DNA of 64,000 nucleotides, from assembly GCA_027943245.1 (NCBI GenBank), contig JANDJZ010000266.1, positions 1 through 64,000 on the forward strand, in the 5' to 3' direction. The position numbers and the translations under genes are program-made. Below, in pieces: positions 32,338 to 43,319 of the stretch; the first letter of the stretch is position 1; each line of letters begins with the position of its first letter. Source of the DNA: Acanthamoeba sp. SK_2022b. Taxonomy: Eukaryota > Discosea > Longamoebia > Acanthamoebidae. The notes under the pieces were generated by a model that had not been told where the DNA came from, did not search any database, and saw nothing but the letters and a program-made list of their open reading frames with translations.

Positions 32338-33057
32338 ATGAGCGGACTGGACGTCCTGTCGTCCTCCTATGAACAGCGGTGGGTGGAGAAGGTGGAGGAG
32401 ACCGGCCGCCAATTCGCGGCCAAGCTCTACCCCAAGGACGGCACCAAGATTGGATTAGCTGTGAACGTCATCGTGAACGGACTGACGGCCAATCTCAAGG
32501 GCGGCCTTTTGTCGGGCTCCATTCTCTCAACCACTTCTGTCCGCTTCTTCAACGCGAAGACGGGCGAAAAATACGAGCTGGCCACCGAAGCGAGCACTAT
32601 ACTGCGTCACCTCTGCATCCACTTTAAACCAGACGACATGCGGTGCATCATCAAGAGGTCATCCATCCTCCTCACGCTTTTGGTGGACGCCAGGGAGCGG
32701 GGCAAGTATCTCGTGTCGGCCTTGTTGAGCATGGCGCAGGGGGGGCTGGTCCTCGGGGGCAAGTTTGCCAAGATGCGCTTTCCAGAACTGGGAGCCCTTC
32801 TCTGCAAGCTCGGCCGCAAGAAGATCTCGCCGGTCAACAAGCTCGCCTTATTCTTCACTGCGACAGGCAATATCTGCAGCGCCAAGGCTGCCGAGGGCGG
32901 GAAGGAGCTGAGGCTCCACCGGGAGATGCTCAGGGAGAAACGCCGCAAGGATCTCATCGAGGCTTGGGACAATTGTATGGGCCACGCTGCCCTCCGGTGG
33001 GGCTTCAAGCAGCTGCGGAGGCTGTGGTCCAGATCGTCCGCGAGTGGTGGCAAGTGA
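32338..33057 (+). CDS. Intronless 239-residue protein, family unknown
   Basis: A single uninterrupted frame from MSGLDVLSSSYEQRWVEKVE to ASGGK-stop, rare in this intron-rich region. It is Leu/Lys/Arg-rich with predicted helices (TILRHLCIHFKPDDMRCIIK, SSILLTLLVDARERGKYLVS) and a Gly-rich hydrophobic middle (MAQGGLVLGGKFAKMRFPEL). The C-terminal part is strongly basic (REMLREKRRKDLIEAW, WGFKQLRRLWSR). No signal peptide and no known motif. The 337-bp upstream region holds no other gene. It may be lineage-specific or a retrocopy; its codon use matches neighbours. Confidence 0.7.
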   Translation: MSGLDVLSSSYEQRWVEKVEETGRQFAAKLYPKDGTKIGLAVNVIVNGLTANLKGGLLSGSILSTTSVRFFNAKTGEKYELATEASTILRHLCIHFKPDDMRCIIKRSSILLTLLVDARERGKYLVSALLSMAQGGLVLGGKFAKMRFPELGALLCKLGRKKISPVNKLALFFTATGNICSAKAAEGGKELRLHREMLREKRRKDLIEAWDNCMGHAALRWGFKQLRRLWSRSSASGGK

Positions 33058-33186
33058 GCGCCGAGCATGCGTTGTTGGCGGGCGTGTAGCCATTACGCCT
33101 GCTTCGGTCGTTCAAAAGTGTTTCTCTGTGGCAAGTAAACCAGCGCAAGCGCACTTGTGGCTCTTATTTTGATATCATTCCCGAGG

Positions 33187-34671
33187 TTAGAACTGAGCTG
33201 CGAGATTGGCGAAATGGCGCTTGATGTCGTCGGGCCCGCCCTTGACCGGCTCGCCGTGGGCCATGACCAGCAGGCCGATGTCGTCTCGCCGGCCGAGCGT
33301 CTCCCAGAATCGCTTCAGCTGCGCCTTGTCCCGCACAAAGAAATATCTTTGCACACAGCGCACAGCACACAGGGTCAGAAAGCGCCGTTGGAGAGGGGAT
33401 GAGGCGGGTAAGTACCGAGGCATCCAGGGCACCACGGGTCCCTTGCCGCCGGTGATGATGCCCAGAAGCCGTACGTTGGCAGGGCCCTCGACGACGTTGG
33501 TGATGAGGTCGCAGAACACGAGCGCCTTCTTGTCGGCCTCCTTGGGCCCTGCGTCTGGCACAGCGCCGTCCTCCTTCGCCTCCTCTAAGGGAAGCTCGTA
33601 CACCAGCTCTGTGGGCGCGCGTGAGTCCACCACGTACACACACAACACCAACACAACACAACACCAACACAACACAACACAACACAACACAACACAACAC
33701 AACACAACACAACACAACACAACACACACGACAACGTAAGCGGTACCGGGAATGTAGAGGCCAGCGCCGGGCGTGTAGCATCGGAGCCCCTGCGAGGCGT
33801 AGCGGTGACCAAACACGTCCTCGACCACCTCGTCCACCGGTACGACCTTCGACACTGGCGTGCGGATGTCCTTGGGGCTGCGGTGGTGACCCAAAGGTAG
33901 TCAATTGGTGCTGCACAGGCCCGGGCGAGGGAGAACATACCAGATGACCTTGGCGTCGGGGTAGCGCTGCTTATAGACGGCAGCGTCGAGACGGTGGAAG
34001 GGCGAAGGCACGAGAATGTACTTGACTCGTCCCAACCTGTCGAGCTCTTGCATGCCCTTTACGTGCAAAAATAAAACATTAAAATATAAATAAAGATAAA
34101 TAAAGATAAAAATGTCACACGGGCAAGCTTGCTGCTGCGCTCCGGGGATCGACGCTCGGCCCAGCAAAAGTGGCGTACCTCATCGCTCAACGCGATGACG
34201 CTGTGGAGAAGCAGCTCCTCGCGGCTCTCTTCCTTGGGCTCGGTGGTGGATTGGACGTCGTTGACGTCGTCGGCGCGGGGGAGACGATACACGACCATGT
34301 TCCTCATCACCGCGTCGGACCGGGGCTCCACTTGGCCGGTTACCTGCCGCGACAAGGAGGCCACCGTGAGCGAGTGCCACACAGAGAGCCGGAACGGTAA
34401 TTGGTCAGGGCTCACCTGCCACAGGTTGGCAGCGAGTGGGACCAAGGGTCCGTGGGGCACGACGTGTTTTTCCCACACTTGCGGCTGCATGCCCCGACGA
34501 GCAGTGAGTGATTGAACAAGGCTCCCTTGTACGATCAAAATTCAAATCCGGACGTACGGGCTGCGCGAACAGGAGGCGATAGGTGGTCCACCCGAGCCCG
34601 CCCACGCCAACGAGCGCCGTGAGGGCCATGCCCCGACCAAGTGCCGTCTTTGGTACGAACATCAAGGGCAC
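33187..34671 (-). CDS. DUF4336-family protein (metallo-beta-lactamase-like)
   Basis: Starts at 34671 (MPLMFVPKTALGRGMALTAL) with a hydrophobic N-terminal segment (ALTALVGVGGLGWTTYRLLF) that could be a membrane anchor. Next exons: QVWEKHVVPHGPLVPLAANL, RNMVVYRLPRADDVNDVQST and LLLHSVIALSDE. The diagnostic DUF4336 core is LGRVKYILVPSPFHRLDAAV followed by YKQRYPDAKVIW. The C-terminal half (CYTPGAGLYIPGT, KKALVFCDLITNVVEGPANV, RFWETLGRRDDIGLLVMAHG) matches the later part of the family and ends LAAQF-stop. DUF4336 proteins are related to metallo-beta-lactamase-fold hydrolases; the activity is unknown. One intron contains a long (AACAC)n repeat. Tail-to-tail with the 32338 gene. Confidence 0.72.
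33640..33728 (+). repeat. (AACAC)n pentanucleotide repeat
   Basis: About 88 bp of ACAAC/AACAC units with a few CCA interruptions, inside an intron of the DUF4336 gene (sense strand (TTGTG)n). Confidence 0.93.
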
Positions 34672-34723
34672 TCAAAAATATAAAATAAAATGGAATGTTT
34701 TTAATTGTGGCGCGGTGGAAAAC

Positions 34724-35134
34724 TCAGTCGCGAGGGGGCGGCGCGGGGACGTCGTCGGCAGCGCCTCGGGGCGAGGCAAGCGATGCAGCGCCGGCTTCCT
34801 TCTTCTTGCGCTCCTCGGCGATGGACTGCTTGAGGCTGGTCTGCTGTTCGTCGTGCTTCTCCTTCAGCTTGCGCTGTTGTTCGTCGTGCTTGAGCTTGAG
34901 CTTCTCCTTCTCCTGATTATGTTTGAGATTGAGCTTGGCCAGTTGCTCGTCGTGCTTGATCTTTTGCTCGGAGAGCTCCTTCTTGTGTTTCGTCACGGCT
35001 TCCCCCTGTTCCTTCTTCTGCTTCGCCTCAAGATTCTTTAGCTTCTTCTCGTGCTCCTTCTTCAGCTTTTCTAGCTGCTTTTCCTCCTTCTCCCTCAACT
35101 TCTTCTCCTTCGCTTCCTCCTTTGCGTTCGACAT
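34724..35134 (-). CDS. Small Lys/Glu-rich coiled-coil protein
   Basis: An intronless 136-residue frame from MSNAKEEAKEKKLREKEEKQ to PAPPPRD-stop. Nearly the whole protein is a single charged helix (KKEHEKKLKNLEAKQKKEQG, KHDEQLAKLNLKHNQEKEKL, KHDEQQRKLKEKHDEQQTSL) with an 8-residue KHDEQ-type periodicity, then a short Ala/Pro tail. Such single alpha-helix or coiled-coil proteins are often structural or adaptor proteins, but function cannot be given. A palindromic CRE-like site lies 121 bp upstream. Confidence 0.7.
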   Translation of the reverse strand: MSNAKEEAKEKKLREKEEKQLEKLKKEHEKKLKNLEAKQKKEQGEAVTKHKKELSEQKIKHDEQLAKLNLKHNQEKEKLKLKHDEQQRKLKEKHDEQQTSLKQSIAEERKKKEAGAASLASPRGAADDVPAPPPRD

Positions 35135-35254
35135 TGTTCCTCTTCCAAACTCTTTCAATTCTGGTGGGGTTGCCCCTGTTCTCGTCCTGTTCAGTTGATT
35201 TCAAACTCTCGCCCCAAATTCAACCAAAAATGTTTTTTTGCCCCGGTTCAATTT

Positions 35255-35266
35255 GCTGACGTCAGC
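35255..35266. promoter_or_regulatory. CRE-like palindrome GCTGACGTCAGC
   Basis: A perfect 12-bp palindrome around TGACGTCA, the classic bZIP (CREB/ATF) site, 121 bp upstream of the minus-strand coiled-coil start. The identical 12-mer occurs at 63316. Confidence 0.5.
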
Positions 35267-36104
35267 GTTTCCCTCAAAGGTGTAAAACAGGCACCACTGC
35301 CTCCTTTCAACAAAGCACTCATACAACAAGGTGAGTAATCACAGTCGCCCAGGGATGGTTTTATCACAAGGGCATTCTTGGCCCTTTTCATCAACCTCTG
35401 ATTGCATGGAGGCAAACTACTGAACCTACACCTAAGTAACGGTTTGTAACCATGTGCATCAGTTCTGAGCAATTTTGGTGTATCATACAGTGAACTGTAT
35501 TCAGGAACTGTATTCAGCAACAAACATGGTTGGGAGCTGGGGACATTGGGTGCCTTCTGTCCCCTGGGCAAGTGACAGCAACAAAGAGGATGGAAGCAAG
35601 GTGGAGACAAAGAAGAGAGTTTATTTGAAGGAGCAGGAGGGATGGTGGAACAAAAAATGATGGCAGCAACAACATGATGAATCAATAACATCTGAAGATT
35701 TTGCTTCATCTCAGGCTGGCGCTGTACATACTTGCTTGTTGGCAGGGGGCAGGTCTCAAAAAAATAAACCAATGGCTGCTGGATTTTCCCTGCTTTCATA
35801 CATAAGTAATGACTACACACCCAAAGTACATATGGTGGCACTGTATGATGTCTATGTTCATAGTGTTGCTGCCTCCTGCCCCAAGGCCCCCACCAAACAT
35901 GTGTGTGCTGTAATGGCTTGCCTATGGTTGTGGGGGGGGCTCTTGCTGTGGTCTGCCACCAACGGCATAAAAAAACTACCCAACAAACAATCTTGCTTCA
36001 TGCATACTGCCAGCTCGCACAAAGGGGCTAAAGCTCAAAGGTTTATTTGATAATCCATAAGATGTGCAGTGATTCAGAAGAAATAAGAGAGGGGACCTTG
36101 GAAT
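35267..36104. other. Gene-free flank of the repeat island
   Basis: AT-richer than its surroundings, with no open frame that splices sensibly and no RNA gene signature. It contains a local duplication (GAACTGTATTCAG occurs twice near 35490-35518). Confidence 0.55.
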
Positions 36105-36790
36105 ACTCATTGCTGTGTTGGAGGGGAGGGGTGGCTATGTACAAGGGGCCATGCATGAAAGATTGCTGGCCATTGAAGTGATGTAGAGGATCTATTGATG
36201 ATGGGATTGAAGTGAAACTGATAGGGAAAGGTGTTGCTATACTTATTGCTTGCTCAGCAGGGAGGGGGGCGTGTTGTAAAGGGACTGTGCATGAAAGATT
36301 GCTGGCATTGAAGATGATGTTGCAGGATTGATTGTATGATGGGATTGAAGATGAAATGCAATTGGGAATGGTGTCTGCTATACTTATTGCTTGCTTGGAG
36401 GGGAGGGGGGCACATATGTACAAGGGGCTGCACATGAAAGATTGCTGGCCATTGAAGATAATGTATGTCATGGATCATTGTATGTGGGATCAAAGATGAA
36501 ACACAATAGGGGAGGTAGTACCACTATACTTATTGCTTGCTCAGAGGGGAGGGGGGCACATACATACAAGGGGCCACACATGAAAGATCACCAGCCATTG
36601 AAGATGATGTTGCAGGATTGGATGATGGGATAACACATTGGGAGGGTCATACCATGAGACTTTGTTGCTTGCTCAGCAGGGAGAGGGGGGGGGGGGCGTA
36701 CAAGGAGCCATGCTGAAAGATCGCTGTGCATTGACATACAGATGAATGTGTGATTGAATGGTATGGCCATTTGGCTTGAAGCCAAACTGG
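36105..36790 (+). repeat. Tandem repeat, about five units of 131-146 bp
   Basis: A unit beginning ACTTATTGCTTGCTCAGCAG, with a G-rich stretch (GGGAGGGGGGC), then CATGAAAGATTGCTGGC and TTGAAGATGATGTTGCAGG, recurs at about 36105, 36241, 36382, 36528 and 36659. Units have diverged by substitutions and small indels. Each has a run of G on the top strand. No coding potential is shared between units. Confidence 0.8.
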
Positions 36791-37886
36791 CTTGGAGTAT
36801 GGCAAAGGGAGAGTCGTATGTGATGTTTCAGGGAGGGTGCATGCTAAAGGGGAGAGCTTGAAGATGAAAGGAATGGGGGGGTGGGTGAATGGATTTATTA
36901 GGAGGCTCAAATGTATTGCATGGGAATGGATGGACACATGAGTAGATAAAAGCAGACAAAACCAATGAACTACCCTGCATGCAGCCATGGATGGAAGGGG
37001 GAGGGGGAATACATAGGTGGATTGATGCACGATATGGATGGGAGGTAACAGCAAATGAGTGAGAGAAGAGAGAGAAAGGAAAAGCTGGAGAAACGTATGA
37101 ATAAATTCAAATATTTATGGAATTAGTAGTTGTGTTGGCGGCAGCCATAAAGGCACATGGCTCACACATCACTCCAGCATGGAACTATATCATGCATACA
37201 TATTGAGGTTTGGTTCTTTTCATCTCAGTGTAGATTGGAAGATCAGATTACAAATTTGCAGGCCCAACTCAAGGATAGTGGTGCACATGTTTCAGAGCTC
37301 AGCAACATCATCACCCATGTTGGTGATTCCAATAAAACAATCATTAGGCAGCCTATTGTTTGCAAGTTGGCCCCCTGGCTGAGAGAGGTGTTGGTGTGAT
37401 TGAATGGCTGCATCCTTCAGCAATCTTTGATTTATAAATGATAAATCAGAGAGTGAGTTTGTTTGCAATTAGCAGATTTCAGTTTGCATAAATTTTAGTT
37501 TGCAACAAAAACATTGCATAACAGTAAATGCCTCATCAGCAAATAAGACACTCATTGTTTTTGTGCCTGTGTGGTTTTGAGGAGTCAATTGCCAAATGCC
37601 CCTGCCTTATCTGCAAGCAAGTTGGATGTTTTGAATCATCAATAAATATGACCAACAAAAATAGATGTAGTTGAGCAAACTGTATTTGTGCTAGAGTATT
37701 GATTCCTGCTCCTTGGTGCAGGCAGTATAGGAAAGGTATGCTGTACTCCTGCAAACCACTTGGATGACACAAGAGCCTTTGCTAGGGCAACAGGTGAAAA
37801 AAATTCTCCATTACATTACCTTAATTTAAAGATAAATTTGGAAGACGTCAGCAGATCTCGGAGATTTCATAGTGCTTAACGGCTGC
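36791..37886. other. Low-complexity AT-rich stretch, no clear gene
   Basis: Contains short A/G-rich and T-rich segments. One exon-like open stretch at 37230-37399, preceded by TTTTCATCTCAG, encodes LEDQITNLQAQLKDSGAHV and ends VCKLAPWLREVLV-stop. It could be the remnant of a coiled-coil gene, but no partner exons were found. Confidence 0.4.
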
Positions 37887-37901
37887 TTTTTGGCGCCAAA
37901 A
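37887..37901. promoter_or_regulatory. E2F-like palindromic site 1
   Basis: TTTTTGGCGCCAAAA, 114 bp before the coiled-coil gene ATG. It contains the E2F core TTTGGCGC on both strands. Confidence 0.6.
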
Positions 37902-37911
37902 CAACAAAAGC

Positions 37912-37923
37912 TTGGCGCCAAAA
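37912..37923. promoter_or_regulatory. E2F-like palindromic site 2
   Basis: TTGGCGCCAAAA, ten bases after site 1, with the core repeated on the reverse strand. Confidence 0.6.
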
Positions 37924-37937
37924 TAACAAGGCTATAG

Positions 37938-37945
37938 TTTCGCGC
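37938..37945 (+). promoter_or_regulatory. E2F-like site 3
   Basis: TTTCGCGC, an exact match to the TTTSGCGC E2F consensus, 70 bp upstream of the ATG at 38015. Confidence 0.55.
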
Positions 37946-38014
37946 TCTTTGATCTCCTCACTGTGTTGGTTGTACTTCCTGTAATCTGTTAACCTTGCCG
38001 CTCATCTCCCGAAA

Positions 38015-41000
38015 ATGGAGGTAGAGGCGCAAGTGCAGGTCGATACCTACGCCAGCGTAAAGAGGGAGCTGGATCTGGTGAAGCTGGATGCTAAAGATTT
38101 CGAGCTGGAGAGGGATCTCGCGCGCGAGGAGAGCGAGCGGTTACGCGAGACGAACGAGATCAGACAATTCGAAGTAGCGGAGAAGATCTGCCTCCTTGAG
38201 TTTGCCGAAAAGGAGCGATCCGAGCTCGCCGCACAAGTCGCCGCCCTCAAGGTTGCAATCGAGGAGAAGACGGAACAGCATCTACACCGCGAGAAAGAGC
38301 TCTCCGCGCAGCTGGCCGTCGTCGAAGAGGAGGTGCGCAAGGAGCTCGCGGCCGAACGAGATGCCAGGAGCGAAGAGCAGCGCCTCTACGCCGCTCTAAA
38401 GTACCTTTTCCCTTCAGTGCGTCATCAGTCCAAGTTTCTTACCGTGCCCCCCCCCCCTAGGTCCGAGTTCGACCTGCTGAAGACGTCTGTTGGAGAGCAG
38501 ACGACCAGCGACAATGGCCGTGTGGCTCAGATGAGCGAGGAGAAGGCGCAGCTGAACGCCATCCTGGAGGAGATGGAGCAAGTCCTGATCGACCAGGAAA
38601 GCCAGTTGGCCGCCCGCCAGCAGGAGATCGAGAGCCGCGACAAGCAGGTCGCGCAGCTCCGCGAGCAAGTGAACGCGATTACGGCCATAGGGGAGGAGCG
38701 GCTGAAGGCGTACGAGCGCGCCCAGCAGGCCACCGAAGAGGCGGAGCAAGCGAGAAAGGCGGTCGAGGATCAGCTGCAGAGCGAGCAAAGCCGGTATGCC
38801 GAGGAGCGCGCCAAGTTTGTGGAAGACGTGGACGCGCTCGTCGCCCAGAAGGAGGAGGCGGTACAGCGTGTGCTCGACGACCTGGCTGAGGCGGAGCAAG
38901 CGAGAAAGGCTGTCGAGGATCAGCTGCAGAGCGAGCAAAGCCGGTATGCCGAGGAGCGCGCCAAGTTTGTGGAAGACGTGGACGCGCTCGTCGCCCAGAA
39001 GGAGGCGGCGGTACAGCGCGTGCTCGACGACCTGGCTGAGGCGGAGCAAGCGAGAAAGGCTGTCGAGGACCAGCTGCAAAGCGAGCGCAGCCGGTATGCA
39101 GAGGCGGAACAAGCGAGAAAGGCTGTCGAGGACCAGCTGCAAAGCGAGCGAAGTAAGCACGCCGAGGAGGCCGCGACCCTTCGGACCGAGCTGGCCAAAG
39201 AGGTCGAGGCCGCGCGCCAGAAGCTCGAGCAAGCAGAGGAGGTCCTGCGGCTCGCCCGCGAGGAGAACGAAGGGCTCAAGGCGAGCATCGAAGACGCCGA
39301 GCAGCTGCGGAAGGAGCTGCAGGTTGGCCACGAGGAGCTCGAGCAGACCAAGCACAAGTACCACGGTCTCGAGGCCAAGCTGGCCGAGGAGAAGGCGGCG
39401 TGGATGGAAACCATCGAGCGCGAGCGGAAGGAGCGCGAGGACATGCGCTCGGTCACCGAAGAGGACGAGCGACGCTTCCGCGCGCTCAACAAGCAGTTCG
39501 AGGCCGAGCGGGAGGTGTGGCAGGCCGTCGAGGAGGAGGCCAATAGGCTGCGCCAGGAGGTGCTCGATCAAGAGAATCGAGTCATGATCGCAGAGAAGCG
39601 CGCCTATGAGCTCGCCGGGTCCCTGCACGACCGCGAGCGGGCCTTGGCAGAGTTGCGATCCGCTGCCGAGCGTGATGACGAAGAGGGCACGCGGAAGCTC
39701 GAAGAGTGCAAGCAGAAGCTGGAAGCCCTGGAGGGCGAGCTCAATACGCTCCGCTTCGAGGCGGACGGTCTGCGCAGGGAGCTGGCCGACGAGCGGGAGT
39801 CGTGGAAGCACGAACGGGCCAACCTCAGGCACGAGCTCGACCGCCTGCAACAAGCGGTCGACGAGCACGAGACAGTGGCCAAGCGCAGCGCGCAGGCCAT
39901 CCTCGAGAAGGAGAATGAGCTGCTGGTGGCCGCCAGGCAGAACGAGCAGCTCGCGAACAGGCTCAAGGAGGCCGAGGACGAGGCCAAGTGCATGCAACGC
40001 GCTCTCGAGCAGAGCTCTGGCGGCGACAGCGAGGCTCAGCGGGAGCTCGAGGAGGCCAAGTCCACGCTGACCCTACTCGAGGGAGAGCTCAGGGCCAAGG
40101 CCGATGAGTGCGTACGCCTGACCGACGAGCTCGGCGCCGTGCGTGCTAGGTGGGAGGCCGACAACCAGAAGATGTTGGCCCAGATCGAGCAGATCGAGAC
40201 CATGGCCAAGGAGGCGTTCAGTGCCGGTGAAGACACGCAGCCTCTGTTCGACAAGGAGGAACAGCTGCTCGCGGCCACCAAGGAATGCACTGCGCTACGC
40301 GAGCGCGTGCAGGAGCTCGAGGAGACCGTGCAGCGGCTCACGCAGGCACGAGACGAGGAGAACGACGCCCACGCCCGGGCGCTCGAGGAGTCCAGCGCCA
40401 ACGCTGCCCAGTTCGCGGAAGAGATGCGCGCCAAGGTGGCCTTCTACGAGCAAGCGGCGGACGACCTCCGCGCCGAGCGTGAGCGCAGCGAGACCGAGCG
40501 TCAGAAGCTGGCCAACGAATTGGACTTGCTCCGCGAACTGGCCGACGAGGCCGCGCTCAAGGCCGAGGAGAGCTCGCACAGGGAGCGCGAAAGCGAGGAC
40601 AGCAATGCGCTGCGGGACGCGCTCGCGGGCAAGCAGTCCGAGGTCGAGCAGCTTCGCGAAACTCTCACGGAGAGGGAGACCGATATCCAGCGCCTCAGCG
40701 GGCAGTTGGCCGAGCTCAGGGAGTTTGAAAAGGCCTTTGGCGATATGACCGCGCTGATGGGCGAGCACGCCCAGCAGATCGCCCAGCAAGCAGAACAGAT
40801 CGCCCAGCAAGCGGATCAGATCGCCCAGCAAGCGGCGCAGATCGCGCAGCGCGACGACGAGGTGACCGACCTCCGCACACAGCTCGAGCGCGCCCGGGAG
40901 GAGCTGCAGGCCCTGCAGGGCGAATGCGCCCGGCTCAAGGAGTCCTGCGACGCCAAGGACCAGGAGCTGGGCACCCTGCAGACCACGTTCATGCGCGAGA

Positions 41001-42526
41001 TGGAGAGAATGCAATCGGCCATCGACACGGAGGAGGTCAAGCGTGGATTCGAGGAAGAGGCCAACAAGGCGCTCGAGGCCAAGGAGGAGGAGCTCGCCGC
41101 CGTGCGACGCGACCTGGCCCAGCTTCAGGAGGAGCTGGCCCGGGACCGCGACCAGTGGGCTAGCGAGCGCAGCCAAGTCATGCGCGACATGGTCGAGCTC
41201 CGCGAGTCGCTGAGCGAGGAGGTCAACCGTGCGACCGCGCTGCGGGAGGAGATTGCTCGGGCCGAGGCCAAGGTGATCGAGGCCACACGCGAGAACGAGT
41301 CGCTGCAGCGGGAGGTGGAGGAGACGGCCAAGCAGATGGAGGATATCCAATCGCTCTACAACACACAGGCCAAGGAGCAGGCCGGCATCGAAAATGAGCT
41401 CCGTGCGTCGCTGAGCGAGGAGATCAACCGTGCGGCCGCGCTGCGGGAGGAGATAGCTCGGGCCGAGGCCAAGGTGATCGAGGCCACACGCGAGAACGAG
41501 TCGCTGCAGCGAGATGTGGAAGAGACGGCCAAGCAGATGGAGGACATCCAGTCGCTCTACAACACACAGGCCAAGGAACAGGCCAGCATCGAGAATGAGC
41601 TCCGCGCGTCGCTGAGCGAGGAGGTCAACCGCACTGCCGCGCTGCGGGAGGAGATCGCTCGGGTCGAGGCCAAGGTGATCGAGGCCACGCGCGAGAACGA
41701 GTCGCTGCAGCGGGAGGTGGAGGAGACGGCCAAGCAGATGGAGGACATCCAGTCGCTCTACAACACACAGGCCAAGGAGCAGGCCAGCATCGAGAGCGAG
41801 CTCCGCAAGAACATCACCGAGCTCGAGGCTGCCTTGGGGGCCAGTCGCGCGGAGAGCGAGGCGGCGGCCAGGGAGCACCAGCAGCAGCTCGACGACCTGG
41901 CCCGCCTGCGGCGCGAAGGCGAGGCCCGCCTGCGACAGCTGGCGCAGGACGTCGACGCCGCCACCGCCGCCCGGGATGAGCTCCAGGCCCAACTGGCCGA
42001 CAAGACCGAGTACTGCGCTTCGCTCCAGGTCGAGATCCAGGTACGCGGCGTCCTCCCAGAGCTCTCCTCCGCTTGCACTTGTGCCCTGTTGCGGCCACCA
42101 GTGCCTTTGGCTCACGTTTCGACTCTGTGTCTGTCTCTGGCCGGTCGCGCAACGCGAAGGGAGTCGAGGTCCTGTTCGCAGACCTGGAGAAGCAGATCCA
42201 CGCCCTCACGGCCGCGAACGAACAGCTGAGCCAGCAACTCGCCTCGGCGAGCAACGGCCAAGGCGGCGGCCAAGGCACCAGCGCCAGCGACGAAGAGGTC
42301 GAGGAGCTCCGTAAGACGCTCGAAGAGCGGCAGAGGGAGGCCGACGAGTACGCCCTCCGCTACGCCGAGATGATCGAGCGCACGCAGAGCTACGAGAAGA
42401 AGGTCAAGAACCTCGAATCGCGTCTCAAGCGGGCGCAGCGCCAGCTCGAGGCCGAGAAGGAGAAGGCCGAAGCCCAGGCCCAGGCGGAGCCCAAGAGGTC
42501 GGCGACCATCACCTCTTCGTCAACTA

Positions 42527-42558
<32 letters not shown>

Positions 42559-43032
42559 ACAACATCAACATCAGCATCTTCATTGATGATGTCGACGACC
42601 AAGCGACCACGAGACCTCGCCGAGTCGGCGGCCGTGGCCGACGCCGTCGTCGCCTCTGCCGCCTCGCAGGCCAAGCGGCTCCGATTCACCGGTGCCGACG
42701 AGCGGCCTGCGCTCGCCAGAGACGACGTCGTGCCTCGGTCGCGGCCCGGCCTGACGTCGGCCACGAGCTCCGGAGGCCAAGGCCAGCAACAGCAGCAACT
42801 CTTTAAGGAGGCGGCCTCGGTGAGTGGCGCGAAGCGGAAGGAGCGGGCGGGCCTGGACGACGCGGAGGACAAGGAGAACCAGTCCCAGGCGGCCAACAAC
42901 GTGCGATCGCGAAAGGGAGCGGAGCCTGCTGCTTCGGGAGGCAAGCCGCCCGTCGGCAAGAAGTCGCGCAAGTCCATCTCGCAGACCGCGGCTGGCGGGG
43001 CCGACGCGGAAGGCGACTGTGCCGTGCAGTGA
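38015..43032 (+). CDS. Large nuclear coiled-coil protein with KEN box
   Basis: Three exons (38015-38400, 38461-42040, 42160-43032) give 1612 residues; phases and total length agree. Residues 1 to about 1450 are almost continuous coiled coil rich in Glu/Arg/Ala. They contain two internal tandem repeats (50-residue and 67-residue units) and an AQQAEQIAQQADQIAQQ heptad run. The C-terminal 170 residues are disordered and basic with several nuclear localisation candidates (KRPR, AKRLR, AKRKER, GKKSRKS), a Ser/Thr run, an RxxL motif (RPGL) and a KEN box (DAEDKENQSQ), the APC/C degron. Three E2F-like sites sit 70-130 bp upstream. Together these suggest a cell-cycle-regulated nuclear scaffold, for example of the nuclear basket, matrix, kinetochore or spindle. 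It is not an SMC protein: no ATPase heads. A TPR/NUA or NuMA-like role is possible but not shown. Confidence 0.85.
38741..39130 (+). repeat. 150-bp coding tandem repeat
   Basis: The sequence GCGGAGCAAGCGAGAAAGGC recurs at 38741, 38891 and 39041 (150 bp apart, nearly identical DNA), with a 62-bp truncated unit at 39103. Each full unit encodes 50 residues (EQARKAVEDQLQSEQSRYAE...). Confidence 0.9.
41203..41804 (+). repeat. 201-bp coding tandem repeat, three copies
   Basis: CTGAGCGAGGA recurs at 41210, 41411 and 41612, exactly 201 bp apart. Each unit encodes 67 residues (LREEIARAEAKVIEATRENE, then MEDIQSLYNTQAKEQ). DNA identity is very high, including third codon positions, so the copies are recent or kept alike by gene conversion. 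Confidence 0.92.
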
Positions 43033-43319
43033 TTTTTGTTTCACCTCCCTATTCCTACAACTGTTGTATGTACACTTCTCCAATCACACCAACTAGATAC
43101 TACAGACCAAGTTGCTTATAACCGCTTAATTTAATAGTAGATAGAATAGCGTGAGAGATAATGATTACGTAGAGCATTGCCATTAACGGAAAGTGTAGCT
43201 ACAAAAGGAAATTACCCTAAAACGTGCAGACAGGTTGCTGCCCGTTCAGAACTTGACGGTTGAGTTCGTACCGCGAGCGTGGAGGAGGCAAACGTAATAC
43301 GAATAGTGGGGTGTAGAAG

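Noticed and set aside
36105..36790. A CRISPR array
   Set aside because: Units are 131-146 bp and fully homologous along their length, with no short-repeat/unique-spacer pattern, in a eukaryotic genome.
37157..37399. A free-standing coiled-coil gene in the repeat island
   Set aside because: Only one exon-like block was found, with no start codon context or partner exons; kept only as a possible remnant.
38414..39997. A 527-codon minus-strand frame, and a 606-codon one at 40295-42115
   Set aside because: Leu-rich shadows of the GC-rich coiled-coil coding strand; the plus frame has the real composition.
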